Notes: generated by a model not told the origin, from the letters alone. Counted from the first letter of the stretch, positions 43,276-53,802 are shown. The stretch: DNA of 64,000 bases from Nannochloris sp. 'desiccata' (GCA_019044685.2 JAGTXX020000011.1:2108001-2172000), one strand, 5' to 3'. Program-made: numbers and translations.

Positions 43276-44792
43276 ATGACGGAGGAAATTGACAAGCATG
43301 TCTTAAAAAAATACGAGATCCAGCAAAAGCTTGGCAAGGGGGTAAGATATGAAGGTTCAATAAGGCTCTAAGATTACCATTTGGACTGTTTTTCTCATGA
43401 TAATTTCAAATTTCAATGCAGGCTTATGGCATAGTATGGAGGGCTATCGATAAGAAGACCCGCGAAACAGTAGCTTTGAAGAAGATCTTTGACGCTTTTC
43501 AGAACGCAACCGATGCTCAGGTAGGTTTCAGCTCGCAACTCCCATGCTTGACAGATCACTTGGCGAGCCCAAGCCCAACTGCAGCAACTTCTCACCTTTT
43601 TTGTCAGCGGGCTCTTTCTCACTATTTATTATTTCCTTTAATTTCTAATTTTCAGAGGACATTTAGGGAAATTATGTTCCTACAGGAACTCGACAACCAC
43701 GAAAACATCATCAAGTACGTCCCTTTTATTACTCAGACAAGCAACCGCCACACCAAGTCTCTCGTCCTTTGCTTAAAAAAAGAAGAACTACAGTCTCAGT
43801 TCTATGTAACTAACCTCTCCCTTCCCCCCTCGCTCTTTCTTTCTACCTCTAGGTTATTAAATGTGCTCAAAGCAGAGAATGACCGGGATATTTATCTGGT
43901 CTTTGAATACATGGAAACTGACCTCCATGCCGTGATTCGAGCCAACATTCTTGAAGAAATCCACAAACAATACATTATGTACCAAATATTTAGATCTTTG
44001 AAATACATGCACTCCGCACAGTTACTTCATCGTGATATTAAGCCTAGTAATGTGCTTTTGAACAGTGAATGCCAAGTAAAAATGGCAGATTTTGGCTTGG
44101 CTCGTTCCGTCGCTCAACTTCATAGTGAAGAAGGCAACCCCGTTCTTACTGATTACGTGGCTACTCGGTGGTATCGTGCCCCTGAGATCTTACTTTCCTC
44201 CACTCGCTACACTTTTGGCGTAGATATGTGGGCTTGTGGCTGTATTTTGGGAGAATTAATCAATGGAAAACCTATTTTCCCAGGAACCTCTACAATGAAC
44301 CAACTTGATCGTATATTGGAAGTCACTGGGCGTCCTTCTGCTGAAGATATTGAAGCGATTCAGTCCCCTTTTGCTGCTACGATGCTTGAATCAATGAGAG
44401 CACCAGACACCCCGCGTTTGGAAGCTATGTTTCCATCGGCGTCTCCAGAAGCTTTGGACTTGATGTCTAAATTAATGCATTTTAACCCGGATAAAAGGAT
44501 CTCTGCTGAAGAAGCATTACGTCACCCTTATTGTGCACAATTTCACAACCCTGTTGACGAGCCTGTGGCTACTTCTATGATTACCATCCCTATTGACGAT
44601 AATACTAAATACACGATAGCCGAGTACCGGGATAGATTGTATATGGAGATTGTGAAAAGAAAGAAGGAAATTAGGAAAAGAATGAAGGAAAGGGAGGCGT
44701 CAAAGGCTGCAGCAAAGGCACAGGCGAAGGAAGCGAAAGCTGCAGCGGCGGCTAGTGGGAATTATAGGAACGCGGAGGTATATGCTAAATAG
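43276..44792 (+). CDS. MAPK15 (ERK7/8)-like MAP kinase with TDY activation loop
   Basis: Ser/Thr protein kinase. Four exons, 43276-43341, 43422-43520, 43656-43714 and 43853-44792, about 387 aa. The N-terminus MTEEIDKHVLKKYEIQQKLG leads into a Gly-rich loop (GKGAYGIVWRA). Catalytic Lys in VALKKIFDAFQN, Glu in FREIMFLQEL, catalytic loop LLHRDIKPSNVLLNSEC, DFG in KMADFGLARSV, activation loop VLTDYVATRWYRAPEILLSS, and the MAPK insert FPGTSTMNQLDRILEVTGRP. The ERK7/8 hallmark wording (KHVLKKYEI, ALKKIFDAFQNATDAQRTFRE, TSTMNQ) is clear. The phosphorylation motif is TDY, as in plant group D MAPKs, whereas animal MAPK15 has TEY. The C-terminal 60 residues are Lys/Glu/Ala-rich, much shorter than the animal tail. 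Confidence 0.93.
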
Positions 44793-45016
44793 ACGGTGAA
44801 AAAGTACATCTTATATTTATTATACAGTATTGGATTGAATTGAGTAGTTCTAAGCTAGCGTTACCTGAAATTAATAGTTAAATTACAATATATTGGACTT
44901 TTGTTATCTATTGAAACTAAGAAATATATTCGTTACGTTTTCATTCTACCCGGTTTTGCTTCCTTCAGTTGACAACAACAAAAAATAAATAACGTAGCAA
45001 CCAATCAAATCAATAT

Positions 45017-45540
45017 TTAGAGTAAAGCTGTAGCCTTTTCGACTTCTTCTTTAGCAGCCTGAAACTCTGGAGCTTGAGAAATGAGTAAAGTGTTCTCTTC
45101 CTGCAGGAAAGAGAGCAATAAATGGTTGAAAAGGGTAGGGAAAAAGTTAAGGGCGGCTTGGTGTTCAGGTTGCTTCGCTTACCATGAACTCCTCCAATTC
45201 TTTAACTGCAGTTTTTAGCCGCTGATGGGTGTCGTGCACCATTGCTACTGACTCAGCCAACACATTTTCCTGTTCAAGAAGCGCGAATAATGACATGTAG
45301 CTATAATAAACTTTTGAAATTTGATTAACTGATCTGGATCGTTCTTTAATCGTCGTTTTAAGGCGAAGTTCAGGCACATTTGCTTACCGCATGCTTGAGG
45401 TCATATTGATCTGCATTATTCGCTTTCATTTTCTGCACTTTAGCTTGCTCTCTCTGCTCTTCCTCTCTATACATGACCATTTCCTTGCCCAACCTTCGCA
45501 CACTTCCAGTCTTGATGCCCAAGTTTCTGACTTCTGCCAT
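45017..45540 (-). CDS. TBCA: Tubulin-binding cofactor A
   Basis: Beta-tubulin chaperone of the tubulin folding pathway. Three short exons, 45540-45388, 45269-45183 and 45100-45017, all phase 0, giving 107 aa (family about 105-115). The product begins MAEVRNLGIKTGSVRRLGKE, continues MVMYREEEQREQAKVQKMKA and NADQYDLKHAENVLAESVAM, and ends with PEFQAAKEEVEKATALL. The pattern IKTG.V+RL.KE...Y..E...Q..K+..M+......YD.+...E.L.ES is that of TBCA, and the whole chain is a three-helix bundle. The small exons make this gene easy to miss, as no long open frame marks it. Confidence 0.92.
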
Positions 45541-46044
45541 GCTGTTCCAGTCTTTCTATGTTATTTTGAAGTTGCTGGTATTAAAAGTAAAGTTGAAATG
45601 TACTGATTTGCTCCTTAAGAAAAAGTCAGCCCCACTCATTCTTTTTGGCTGTGGCCGTCGATGACCCACTCACTTGATTGGGGAAAGTAGATATTCATCA
45701 TGCAGCGTGAGCCTACAAGAAGCAACCTACTGTAGAATGATGCGGCAAGAAGGTATATAGTTACAAGGAAGTGGCCATAACATAGATTTGTATACAAATG
45801 GCAGTATAGTTTATTGGAAAACTAAGATGAAACAACAACATCCTAGGCTAACATCAAATAAATAATAATTTGAAATAAACTTTTTAATTTTTGAAGCAAT
45901 GAAACAACAAGATTTAGTTTATCATGTGATGAAAAATTTGATATGATTGGTAAAATGTACTTATACTACAAGAGATTAGACCGAAAGATATGCCTTGATC
46001 TCATTTATTCCAGAGAGATTAATTTTCTTTTTGGTAATTTTCTT
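45541..46044. other. Intergenic region, no gene seen
   Basis: 504 nt holding the TBCA promoter and the 3' UTR of the phosphatase. A+T-rich; nothing else recognised. Confidence 0.5.
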
Positions 46045-47228
46045 TCAACCCGCTGCCGCCACCTGTAATTGCATTTTATGCATTTGTTCCATCCGGTAGG
46101 ATCCATTCGCCTCCAAGACCATAACACACCCATCCCCATTACCACCTTGGTAATTTGGAGCAGAAAACACTGTCACAATTTCGTGTTTTTCGCCCATTAC
46201 ACCGTAGCCCGTTGCCTCTGCAGTATGTGCTCGAACTATTCTTTGCAGCCCGTTGAGCTCCATGAAGGATTTAGCTGCTGCAAGGCCCCAATGAAAGCTG
46301 GTTCCACGGGGAGAATGCGCCCAACGTTCGACTTTGTGGCAAGGGTCTGACCAGAGAAGGTCGGTGAGAATATTGTTGCCGGTTGGGGTCCAGTCAATGG
46401 GCTTTGAAATCTTCTTTTCAATTTCATCGAGATGTTGAAAGTGGGGTGAAATACCTCCATGTACAAGTAACGTGCTGGTAGGAGGGGCAATGTGTGCCAC
46501 TAAAGGCATTACGTTGAAAACTTCAACAAATCCTTGCCAGATGTACTCCCCACAACGGCGTAAGCACTCGTTTTTAAAGCCATACACTTGAGTCATCGAG
46601 GATGTTTCGTGGTTACCGCGAAGCAGGTGGACGTGTTCGGGCCATCGAAGCTTCATAGCAAGGAGTAAGCTCATCACTTCCAAAGAACGGGGTCCTCGAT
46701 CAACCTGAAGGGTGCAGAAAGTAGAAATAAGTCAGTATGACAGTTTAGAAGAAGAAAGGAACCCGATTAGCGCGACTTGAGGGATTTCAAGAAACAAAAT
46801 AAATGCTTCAGATCACCCCTGAAATCTATGACTAAGAGAACACACACAAGGACTGACTCCGCGAGAGAGGCAGAGGCCGGCCTTGTGGCTCAAGGTCTAG
46901 ACAACTAAAATGCGCTTACATAGTCGCCAAGGAAGATGTATTTGGTAGCAGGAGGTAATCCATGGGTCTCAATTATGTGTTGTAAGTCTTGATACTGGCC
47001 ATGAACGTCGCCTACAATATGATAATTTGCTGGGTCAAGCTTCAGGAGGCATGGCTCCTTTGTGAAGACCTTGACAGCGGCCTTGCAAAGGGTTTCTACC
47101 TCATGGCAATAAAGCAAGAAGTTGTCATCAAGCTTTGTAGACAAGAGGCGATTGATCCATTCGTCTAACTGAACAGGCCGCAACCGATTAAAGCTGAAAT
47201 TACGATAAGTTGCTTGCAAATCCCACAT
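46045..47228 (-). CDS. PPP-family Ser/Thr phosphatase catalytic subunit, divergent PP2A-like
   Basis: Two exons, 47228-46920 and 46704-46045, phase-0 intron, 322 aa. All metal-binding motifs are present: YHIVGDVHGQYQDLQ, IFLGDYVDRGPRSLEV, HLLRGNHETSSMTQVYGF, TLLVHGGISPHFQHLD and IVRAHTAEATGYGV. FKNECLRRCGEYIWQGFVEV and LLWSDPCHKVERWAHSPRG resemble the PP2A/PP4/PP6 group (canonical FYDECLRKYG and LLWSDPD). It differs in the segment after the last His: canonical PP2A/PP1 have RAHQ followed by a short loop, here RAHTAEATGYGVMGEKHEI. The SAPNY block lacks the usual CYRCGN. The methylated C-terminal DYFL is missing; the protein ends MQLQVAAAG. It is therefore neither a standard PP2A nor PP4/PP6. 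An ATG 15 nt inside the open frame is used as start, with an upstream in-frame stop. Confidence 0.85.
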
Positions 47229-47479
47229 TTGGGCGTCAAGCACCCACGTAAAGGATAGTTATGAGTATCACAAATACTTTTAGATTGATTTAATATTCAC
47301 AAAGAACGATTATAAGGTCATACAACGGAATGTGCTTAGATGAGAGCTGCTGAGAAGCTACCAAACAGAATGAAAAACGACGTAGCCGGCCGGGAGAAAA
47401 AAAAGATATGAATCTTGCGGTGGTAAATTTCAATATAACGGTTTGGGCAAAATCTATATATTGGTCGATTTCTTATTTG

Positions 47480-47484
47480 TTACA
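47480..47484 (-). terminator. TGTAA polyadenylation signal candidate (cytochrome c6A)
   Basis: TGTAA on the minus strand about 23 nt downstream of the cytochrome c6A stop codon. Confidence 0.5.
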
Positions 47485-47506
47485 ACTGCTTTCTATATAC
47501 AACTCT

Positions 47507-48109
47507 TCATTCCCAGCCTGCCTTTGCTTGCTTTAAGACGTACTCTGCCAGTTCCCGAACGTCAGTTTCTGAAAGGCGCCGACCAAAAGTACAAGCTCCT
47601 TTCGGTGTACAACCCTCTCCATACCCTGGCATCGACCCTCTACCCGAATATATTACATTGTACAACTCATCTACTGAATCAACCCCGTATTTAGTAAGAT
47701 CTTCTAGTTTCAAAGTGGCCTCTCTTCTGACAATGTTGCCACCGCCAGCATGACACCCACCGCAATTATTAACAAATGTTTGTTCCGCTTGGTCTGCGAG
47801 AGCTGGAGCAGGGTGGCTAATGATAGATGCAGCGATGACTAGCCCAGTCACCCACCGTGCAGCTTCTTGGGGGAGAGATAATGAGGAAGTGGAGGTGATT
47901 GGAAGAGAACGAGGATACGGATTGGGACGGAGAAGTTGGGGGCATGGAACAGAAACCACACTGTTTTGCCTGCTACTTGCCACCGCATTGACCTGCATAA
48001 TAATAAAGCTTGCGTGAGATTTTACTTTATAATTCTAAAGAGAGTTCCGAAATTAAAAAAGCCTCACCACCTTCTTCGATGTTGGAAATTCGATCATTTG
48101 AATTGCCAT
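47507..48109 (-). CDS. Cytochrome c6A, thylakoid lumen
   Basis: Small c-type cytochrome of the thylakoid lumen. The main exon is 47992-47507; an upstream exon, 48109 to 48068 or 48071, joins in frame (MAIQMIEFPTSKK then VNAVASSRQN). Alternatively translation starts at ATG 47998, which overlaps the acceptor. The leader is bipartite: Ser/Pro-rich transit part, then a hydrophobic lumen signal (VTGLVIAASIISHPAPALA) with a typical ALA/D cleavage site. The mature domain has the haem motif CGGCH in FVNNCGGCHAGGGNIV and the axial Met in SGRGSMPGYGEG. Directly after it lies an insertion with two cysteines, CTPKGACTFGRRLSE, matching the loop insertion peptide that defines cytochrome c6A of plants and green algae; ordinary algal c6 lacks it. 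The protein ends YVLKQAKAGWE. TGTAA lies 23 nt after the stop. Confidence 0.93.
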
Positions 48110-48526
48110 TTTTATTTGAAAAGTTAGGATTGAGATTTATAGGGAATGCACTATAAAGAATATTCTATTTGGAACTAACTAATTTAAATGCTGATTAATA
48201 TCTCAAATTTCTCAGATATATTTGATTTTCTGTGGAGGTCGCTCCGCCGTCGTTTACTCTGACTCTTTCCATTCAGAAGTTCTATTCTTAAACAAATCTT
48301 TAAATTTTTTTGTTATCAATAGTGCAAAATATCATCAAAAATAACGCACACGAAGAAAAATGAAGTCAAGTACAAAAACAAAAACAAACAAAAAAGAACT
48401 TAAAAAAGCGGCCTGACATATTTTTTCTTCTCAGAAGATTCGCATTTTTTTTCTCTACAAACTCAGACAAAAAATTTATAAATACAATAATTATGCTATA
48501 CCTATGTATCTATTTATGTATCTCAT
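48110..48526. other. Intergenic region, no gene seen
   Basis: 417 nt between cytochrome c6A and isoamylase, both on the minus strand. A+T-rich with A-rich tracts near 48340-48410; it holds the promoter of the first and the 3' UTR of the second. Confidence 0.5.
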
Positions 48527-51500
48527 TTAATCAGATTCGGATCCGCTACCAGTCTTGGCTGCTTTCAACTTCCTAGCAGTTCCCGCCTTTTTCTTTCCAG
48601 AAGTCGAGCTACCACTGCTGCTACTGCTACCACCAAGATTAAGCTCTGCACGTCTTTCATCAGGCATTTCAGCTACAGCACCTGCCGGAATCGACTCCAA
48701 CACGATAGACGACCAAGGAAGGATCGGGTATGCGTGCTCATTTGTCCACATTGCCGCTGCTGCTCTGGCAGCCTCTACTTCAGTTGCAGGCAATCTTTCA
48801 TCGGCAACAAGGATATCATAAGGAGCAGATTTCCCTGTATCTACTACAGGTTGCCATACACGGCCTTCCCAACGAGGCAGCTCAACCATTAAAGGTTGAT
48901 GAGAGGTATTAAACGCAATATAGACACCACCAGCATTTGCACCAGGTTTTCTTAATGTTAAAGCCAAAAAACGAGATGTTTCTGTCCAATCAGGTTCTTC
49001 AGGTACTATTCCATGCCATTCTACATCGTTATCGCTGACATAACTCGATCTGCGCAGCTCTTTATGAGCTTTTCTGAAACCAATCATATGGCGAGTAAAT
49101 CTCAACAACCCATCTGCGTCTTTTTTAGCTTGTTCCCAGTTGAAATAATTGAGAGAATTATCGTGGCAGTACGTATTATTATTCCCACCTTTTGTATGAC
49201 CGTATTCATCACCCATAACAATCATAGGAACGCCGTGAGACAGCAATAATGCCGCTACAAAATTTCTGGTTTGTCGTCGTCGTAATGCCAACACTGCAGC
49301 ATCGTTTGTAGGTCCTTCTTCACCACAATTCCAGCTTAAATTATGACTCTCCCCATCACGGTTGTCTTCACCATTAGCTTCATTATGCTTTTCATTATAT
49401 GCAACTAAATCAGCCAAAGTAAAGCCATCGTGAGCGGTTACAAAATTTATCGAGGCGGTGGGACCTCGACCACTCTTCCACTTTCTTCCACCATTATTTC
49501 CCCACCAATCTTGCTCTCCAGGTTCATTAACATATATATTAGGAGATCCACAAAGAGCAGATGCAAATGCACCTGCCCAGCCACCATCAGTTCCTTTAAT
49601 AAACTGCCGGGTAGCATCCCGGAAATACCCATTCCACTCTGACCATCTCCCGCCGTAGTGAGGGAAAGCACCCACTTGATTCAACCCATCACAATCCCAA
49701 GCTTCAGCAATAAGCTTCGTTTTCGCTAATATCGGATCAGCAGAGATTGCTGCAATTAAAGGAGGGTCTGTTAAAGGGGTGCCTGTAGGTACTCCAGCTC
49801 CGTTGGTCATGATTCCATCTTCATTAATTACAGCTCCACCAGAGAATGGAGCTGTAATATTACCACCGTACGTGGTACTAGTATCAGTACCACCACCACC
49901 TTCCCCAGAACTAATTTCTCCACTTGATTGAAACCCAGATCCATTGCCCTCCACCTCAGCACCGTCAAAATCACCTTGTTCGTCCCCGGTACCATACAAA
50001 GCAGTGGGATCTGGGCGGTACCATTGTGAATGTGCCCTGGTCATAATAGACCCCAAATCAAAGCGGAATCCATCTACGTGGCACTCTTCTACCCAATACC
50101 GTAAACAATCGATGATAAATTGCCGAGCTACGGGGTGATTGCAGTTGAACGTGTTGCCGCAACCAGAGTAATTATAACACTCACCTCCTGGGGCAAGCAT
50201 GTAATAAACGCGGTTATCGATACCACGGAAGGATAAAGTTAACCCATTTTCATTTCCTTCTGCAGTATGGTTGAATACCACGTCCAAAATAACTTCAATA
50301 CCGCGGCGATGGCATTCTTTGACCAATGTTTTAAATTCGTTGATTGCCGCTCCTGCAGCTGCACCAGCGCCAAGTTTCGGATCAGCCACTGCAGCGCTAA
50401 ACCTCGACATAGGTGCAAAGAATCCAACTGTAGAGTACCCCCAGAAATTATACCTGCCAGGAGATCCTCCAGCAGCGGCTACCTGGAAGTACTCGAGTTC
50501 ATTGAATTCTTGAATCGGCATGAGCTCTAAAGCAGTAATGCCCAAAGTTTGGAGATAATCTAATCGGTCAATGAGACCTTGATATGTACCAGGATTGTTC
50601 ACTCCTGAAGCGGGATCTGCAGTGAAACCGCGTACGTGTGCTTCGTAGATAACCAAGTCTTCCATTGGTCTGCCTAATTGCCGATCCCCTTCCCAATCGA
50701 AATCAGGAACAGCTCCAGGAAGAGCAGCAGCTGCCTGTGGCCAGGTCGCAGCGTACCCTAATATACCTTTAGATTTATAGTCCAGATCGGGACCCATTTG
50801 ACCGAAAATTCTACGTCCGTTGACGATTGCTCTTGCATGAGGGTCAAGGACGACATTCGAAATATCAAATGCTTGGCCAGCACTTGCCGGAGGGTCATTC
50901 TTTTGGTTCGGCCCTTCCACAACGTATCCATACAGTAGTTTAGAATCTAATTTGGGTAATGCTACGTGCCAGATATCGCCTGTACGATTGCTAGAGCGAT
51001 CTAAGCGGAGTTGGTGTGTGACTTTGCCGTTGACGAGGTCTTGTTCAGTAAAAAGGCAGAGAATGACGCCGGTAGCGTTGGCAGAGAATAAAGCAAAGTT
51101 GGTAGCACCCTACAGGATAGACAAAGAACAGCAAGGGATTGTCAATTACTCAAGAACAGCAAAAAATAATTCTAAGAGAAAGTGAGAAAGGGACGGCGCT
51201 TTATTTTATCAATCTGTTCTGACTTACGGAGTCAGGGTTGATTGTAGCACCAAGAGGTTCAGGATTCCCTCTTTCTGGAGTGCCGTACGCTCCTGCAACT
51301 GCTCGACCTGTAGGATCGGTGGATTTGACGCGAGTGGCCTTACAAGGAGGTGCTTCAACACTAATGGCAGATGCAAGTGGCTTGATTGAGGGTAATGCCT
51401 TCCAGAAACGCAGATATCCTGGTTTTTGGGACCTGCAGAGCAATACAACGTATATGATGAGCTATCAAGTAGATGGTAAAAGAGCTTCAAAGCAAGGAAT

Positions 51501-51609
51501 CGGACAAATTCGTTAGTGCTCACCCTGGCCAAGCTATAGGTTTTCCTTGTTGGAACGAGCCCAGCAATGTATGGCCAGTCTTGCTGCCCCCCAAGGTTCC
51601 GTGTTGCAT
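48527..51609 (-). CDS. Isoamylase-type starch debranching enzyme, plastid
   Basis: GH13 enzyme that hydrolyses alpha-1,6 branches, in starch assembly (ISA1) or breakdown (ISA3). Three exons, 51609-51524, 51432-51228 and 51109-48527, about 957 aa. Exon 1-2 give a transit peptide-like start (MQHGTLGGSKTGHTLLGSFQ). The CBM48 region follows (PLGATINPDSGATNFALFSA, YGYVVEGP). Catalytic barrel: YEAHVRGFTADPASGV, VILDVVFNHTAEGNENG, nucleophile Asp in VDGFRFDLGSIMTR, acid Glu in LIAEAWDCDGLNQVG, third Asp in FVTAHDGFTLADLVAYN, and VPMIVMGDEYGHTKGGNNN. All three catalytic acids are present, so it is not the inactive ISA2 type. It carries an acidic/Gly/Ser insertion between the nucleophile and acid/base blocks (about nt 49770-50020) and a Ser then Lys-rich C-terminal tail, which lengthen it beyond the usual 750-850 aa. 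Confidence 0.95.
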
Positions 51610-51939
51610 GATCAAAGCTAAATAGAGGCAAATGCGTGTTAAATCGGACACAGAAATATAGTTACAAGCACTTGATCAAACTACGGCATGCACGGTAGAT
51701 AACATTTAGGAGATTGGAATGGAGTCTATCTCGTCACTATCTTATTATCGTATTAAATTTATTTCGGCTTGCTGTTGGCGCATTGCGAATATAAAGCTGA
51801 AAAAATGTTGATCACTCTGAAGACGAATTTCGGAAACTTGAAGTTTTGCTAAAATTTAGTTAAAATCGATTTCCTCATTGGAGACAACTGTTAGTCGCAA
51901 TTGTGACGCATTCTCTTTAAATTTTATTTTACGGTGGAG
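51610..51939. promoter_or_regulatory. Divergent promoter region
   Basis: 330 nt between isoamylase (minus) and fructosamine-3-kinase (plus). No gene is seen; A+T-rich. Confidence 0.4.
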
Positions 51940-53077
51940 ATGCCGTCTAGAGCTCTTGCTTTTAGCACATTATTGTCATCTCATGGAACGACGAAACGCC
52001 TTGCTCGTCGGCGAACAACACCAGTTCTCAGAGCAATGAATTCACCGTAAGATCGTTTACACAATTTAAAAAGAATCCCAAGTGCGGCTATATTGATAAC
52101 TATTGTCCTTGATTTCTTAGATCTCTTTTCTCTCCATGAATCACTGATTTCACCGCAGGGTTGGCAGTGATCCTGCTGGCGCTTGGATTGAAGAAAATTT
52201 AAATGCAGGCACCATCACAGGGCAGAAATTCATGGGCGGATCCAACTGGAGCAGCGCCTACACGTACCAAACTTCCTCTGGCCAAAGTTTCTTTGTAAAA
52301 ACCGCTCTCGGTAGAACTGCCAGTGAAATGTTTGAAGGGGAAGCTTTAGGCCTCAGAGCGATGGGAGGTACACAAACAATAAAAATTCCCGAAGTATTCC
52401 ATTACGGAGAGCTTCCTGGCCCACCTTCAGGTGAAGCTCTACGCGGGGGTGGTAGTTTTATCGTCATGGAGCATCTCAACATGAAGGGCGCTGTCGACCC
52501 TTCAGAATTAGGCAGACAACTAGCTCTAATGCATCTCTCTGAACCCTCTGACCCCAACGCACAAGCAGGAAAGTTTGGGTTTGCTGTAAACAACACTATA
52601 GGAGGCACTCCTCAGCCGAATACCTGGTGTGATGATTGGATTGAATTTTTCAGAGAAAGACGACTTCGGCATCAAATTAGACTTGCTGGAGATGCCAATA
52701 TAACTAGATTAGGGGATACATTATGCTCTAAAATGCATAAATTATTTGATGGAATTGAAGGAGGAATAAAACCAAGTGTCCTCCACGGTGATTTGTGGAG
52801 TGGGAACATCGCAGCGATTGATGGCGGTAAAGCTTGTATTTTCGATCCAGCTACGTATTACGGCCACCATGAAGCGGAGTTTGGGATGAGTTGGTGTGCT
52901 GGATTTTCGGTTTCTTTTTGGACTGCGTATAATTCTGTTATCCCTAAAGCTAAAGGATGGGATGATAGACATGATTTGTATACTTTGTATCATTACTTGA
53001 ACCATTACAATTTGTTTGGAGGGAGTTATTATAACCAATGTGCACAGATAATGGAACGGCTGAATAAGAAATTGTGA
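51940..53077 (+). CDS. Fructosamine/ketosamine-3-kinase, probably plastid-targeted
   Basis: Phosphorylates the sugar of Amadori adducts on proteins, leading to their removal (deglycation repair). Two exons, 51940-52046 and 52159-53077, intron phase 2, 341 aa. Exon 1 gives an Arg/Ser/Thr-rich presequence (MPSRALAFSTLLSSHGTTKR, then RRRTTPVLRAMNS), plastid-like. The mature domain starts PAGAWIEENLNAGTITGQKF. Motifs: ATP-site Lys in SGQSFFVKTALGRTASEMFE, EALGLRAMGG, EFFRERRLRHQIRLAGD, the catalytic loop PSVLHGDLWSGNIAAIDGGK, and IFDPATYYGHHEAEFGMS, the strongest family signature. Length is normal for bacterial and plant members (about 290 aa plus presequence). Confidence 0.94.
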
Positions 53078-53802
53078 TTGTAGGGTTGTATCAAAGCAAG
53101 GGAAGAAGAGAAATGCATGAAAGATCAAATGCAATTTGGGAGGTAGAAACAGTCAACCGGTGGTTTTTTTTTTTTTTTTTTTTTTTTTTTTGAAGGCTTA
53201 CCGTCTGTTCTTCGGGGTCTGTAAGCAGTGTCAAGTTACTCCAAATCATATGAATAGGGCACATCAAAGCTTTCTGACTGCAGTTTAAGAAAAAAATTTA
53301 GAGAATATTAGAAGGCCAGGAGTGGCCTCCTGCAGCTCCCAAGGATCATCAGCTTAAATTATGCCACAAGGATGATCCCATATTTACCACGTTACCGAAG
53401 ATGACCTGTTTTGTATTACTGCTTATAGCGTAGCTACTCTCAAGCCAAATAACTTATCTATACTATATTAATGAAGGTTCGAATGTGTTGTTAACTTCTA
53501 GGGGCTGAGGTGGCCCTGGAGTTTGCTGCCAAAAGGAATTTAAATAATGTTTAGTAATTAGCTATAACTTTGAACACGTCAAGACCGTTGTGAGCCATTT
53601 GAGATCTTTAAAATAATTTAAACATCAACAGGAGCCCACGAACATTATTTCGACCAGAATAAAAGGCTCTGGTGATTTGTATGGTCATCTAGCTGTAGGG
53701 TCTTTGCGTGTGGGATCTGAGGGCTCTTAGGAAATTAGCGGGGGTTTTATTAGGTGGGATACAGGGTCTGGGGTTGGAAGTAGGACTTTATTTGGAACAA
53801 AC
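53078..53802. other. Long intergenic region with a poly-T run
   Basis: 725 nt. It has a 28-T homopolymer at 53164-53191 and otherwise non-coding-looking sequence with many stops in all frames. It holds the fructosamine-3-kinase 3' UTR and the promoter of the bZIP-like gene. No tRNA or snRNA was recognised. Confidence 0.5.
53164..53191 (+). repeat. Poly-T run (28 T)
   Basis: Uninterrupted T tract in the intergenic region; on the minus strand it is poly-A. It could be a retroposed poly(A) tail or simple slippage; no processed gene copy is visible beside it. Confidence 0.95.

Noticed and set aside
47507..47998. Ordinary photosynthetic cytochrome c6 (petJ)
   Set aside because: The two-cysteine loop after the axial Met is absent from classical c6 and fits c6A.
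53164..53191. Retroposon or SINE tail (28 T)
   Set aside because: No target-site duplication or recognisable element body beside the homopolymer.
53461..53500. GGTTCGAAT-like T-loop suggesting a tRNA
   Set aside because: The flanking bases do not pair into a T-stem or acceptor stem, and no D- or anticodon arm is found upstream.
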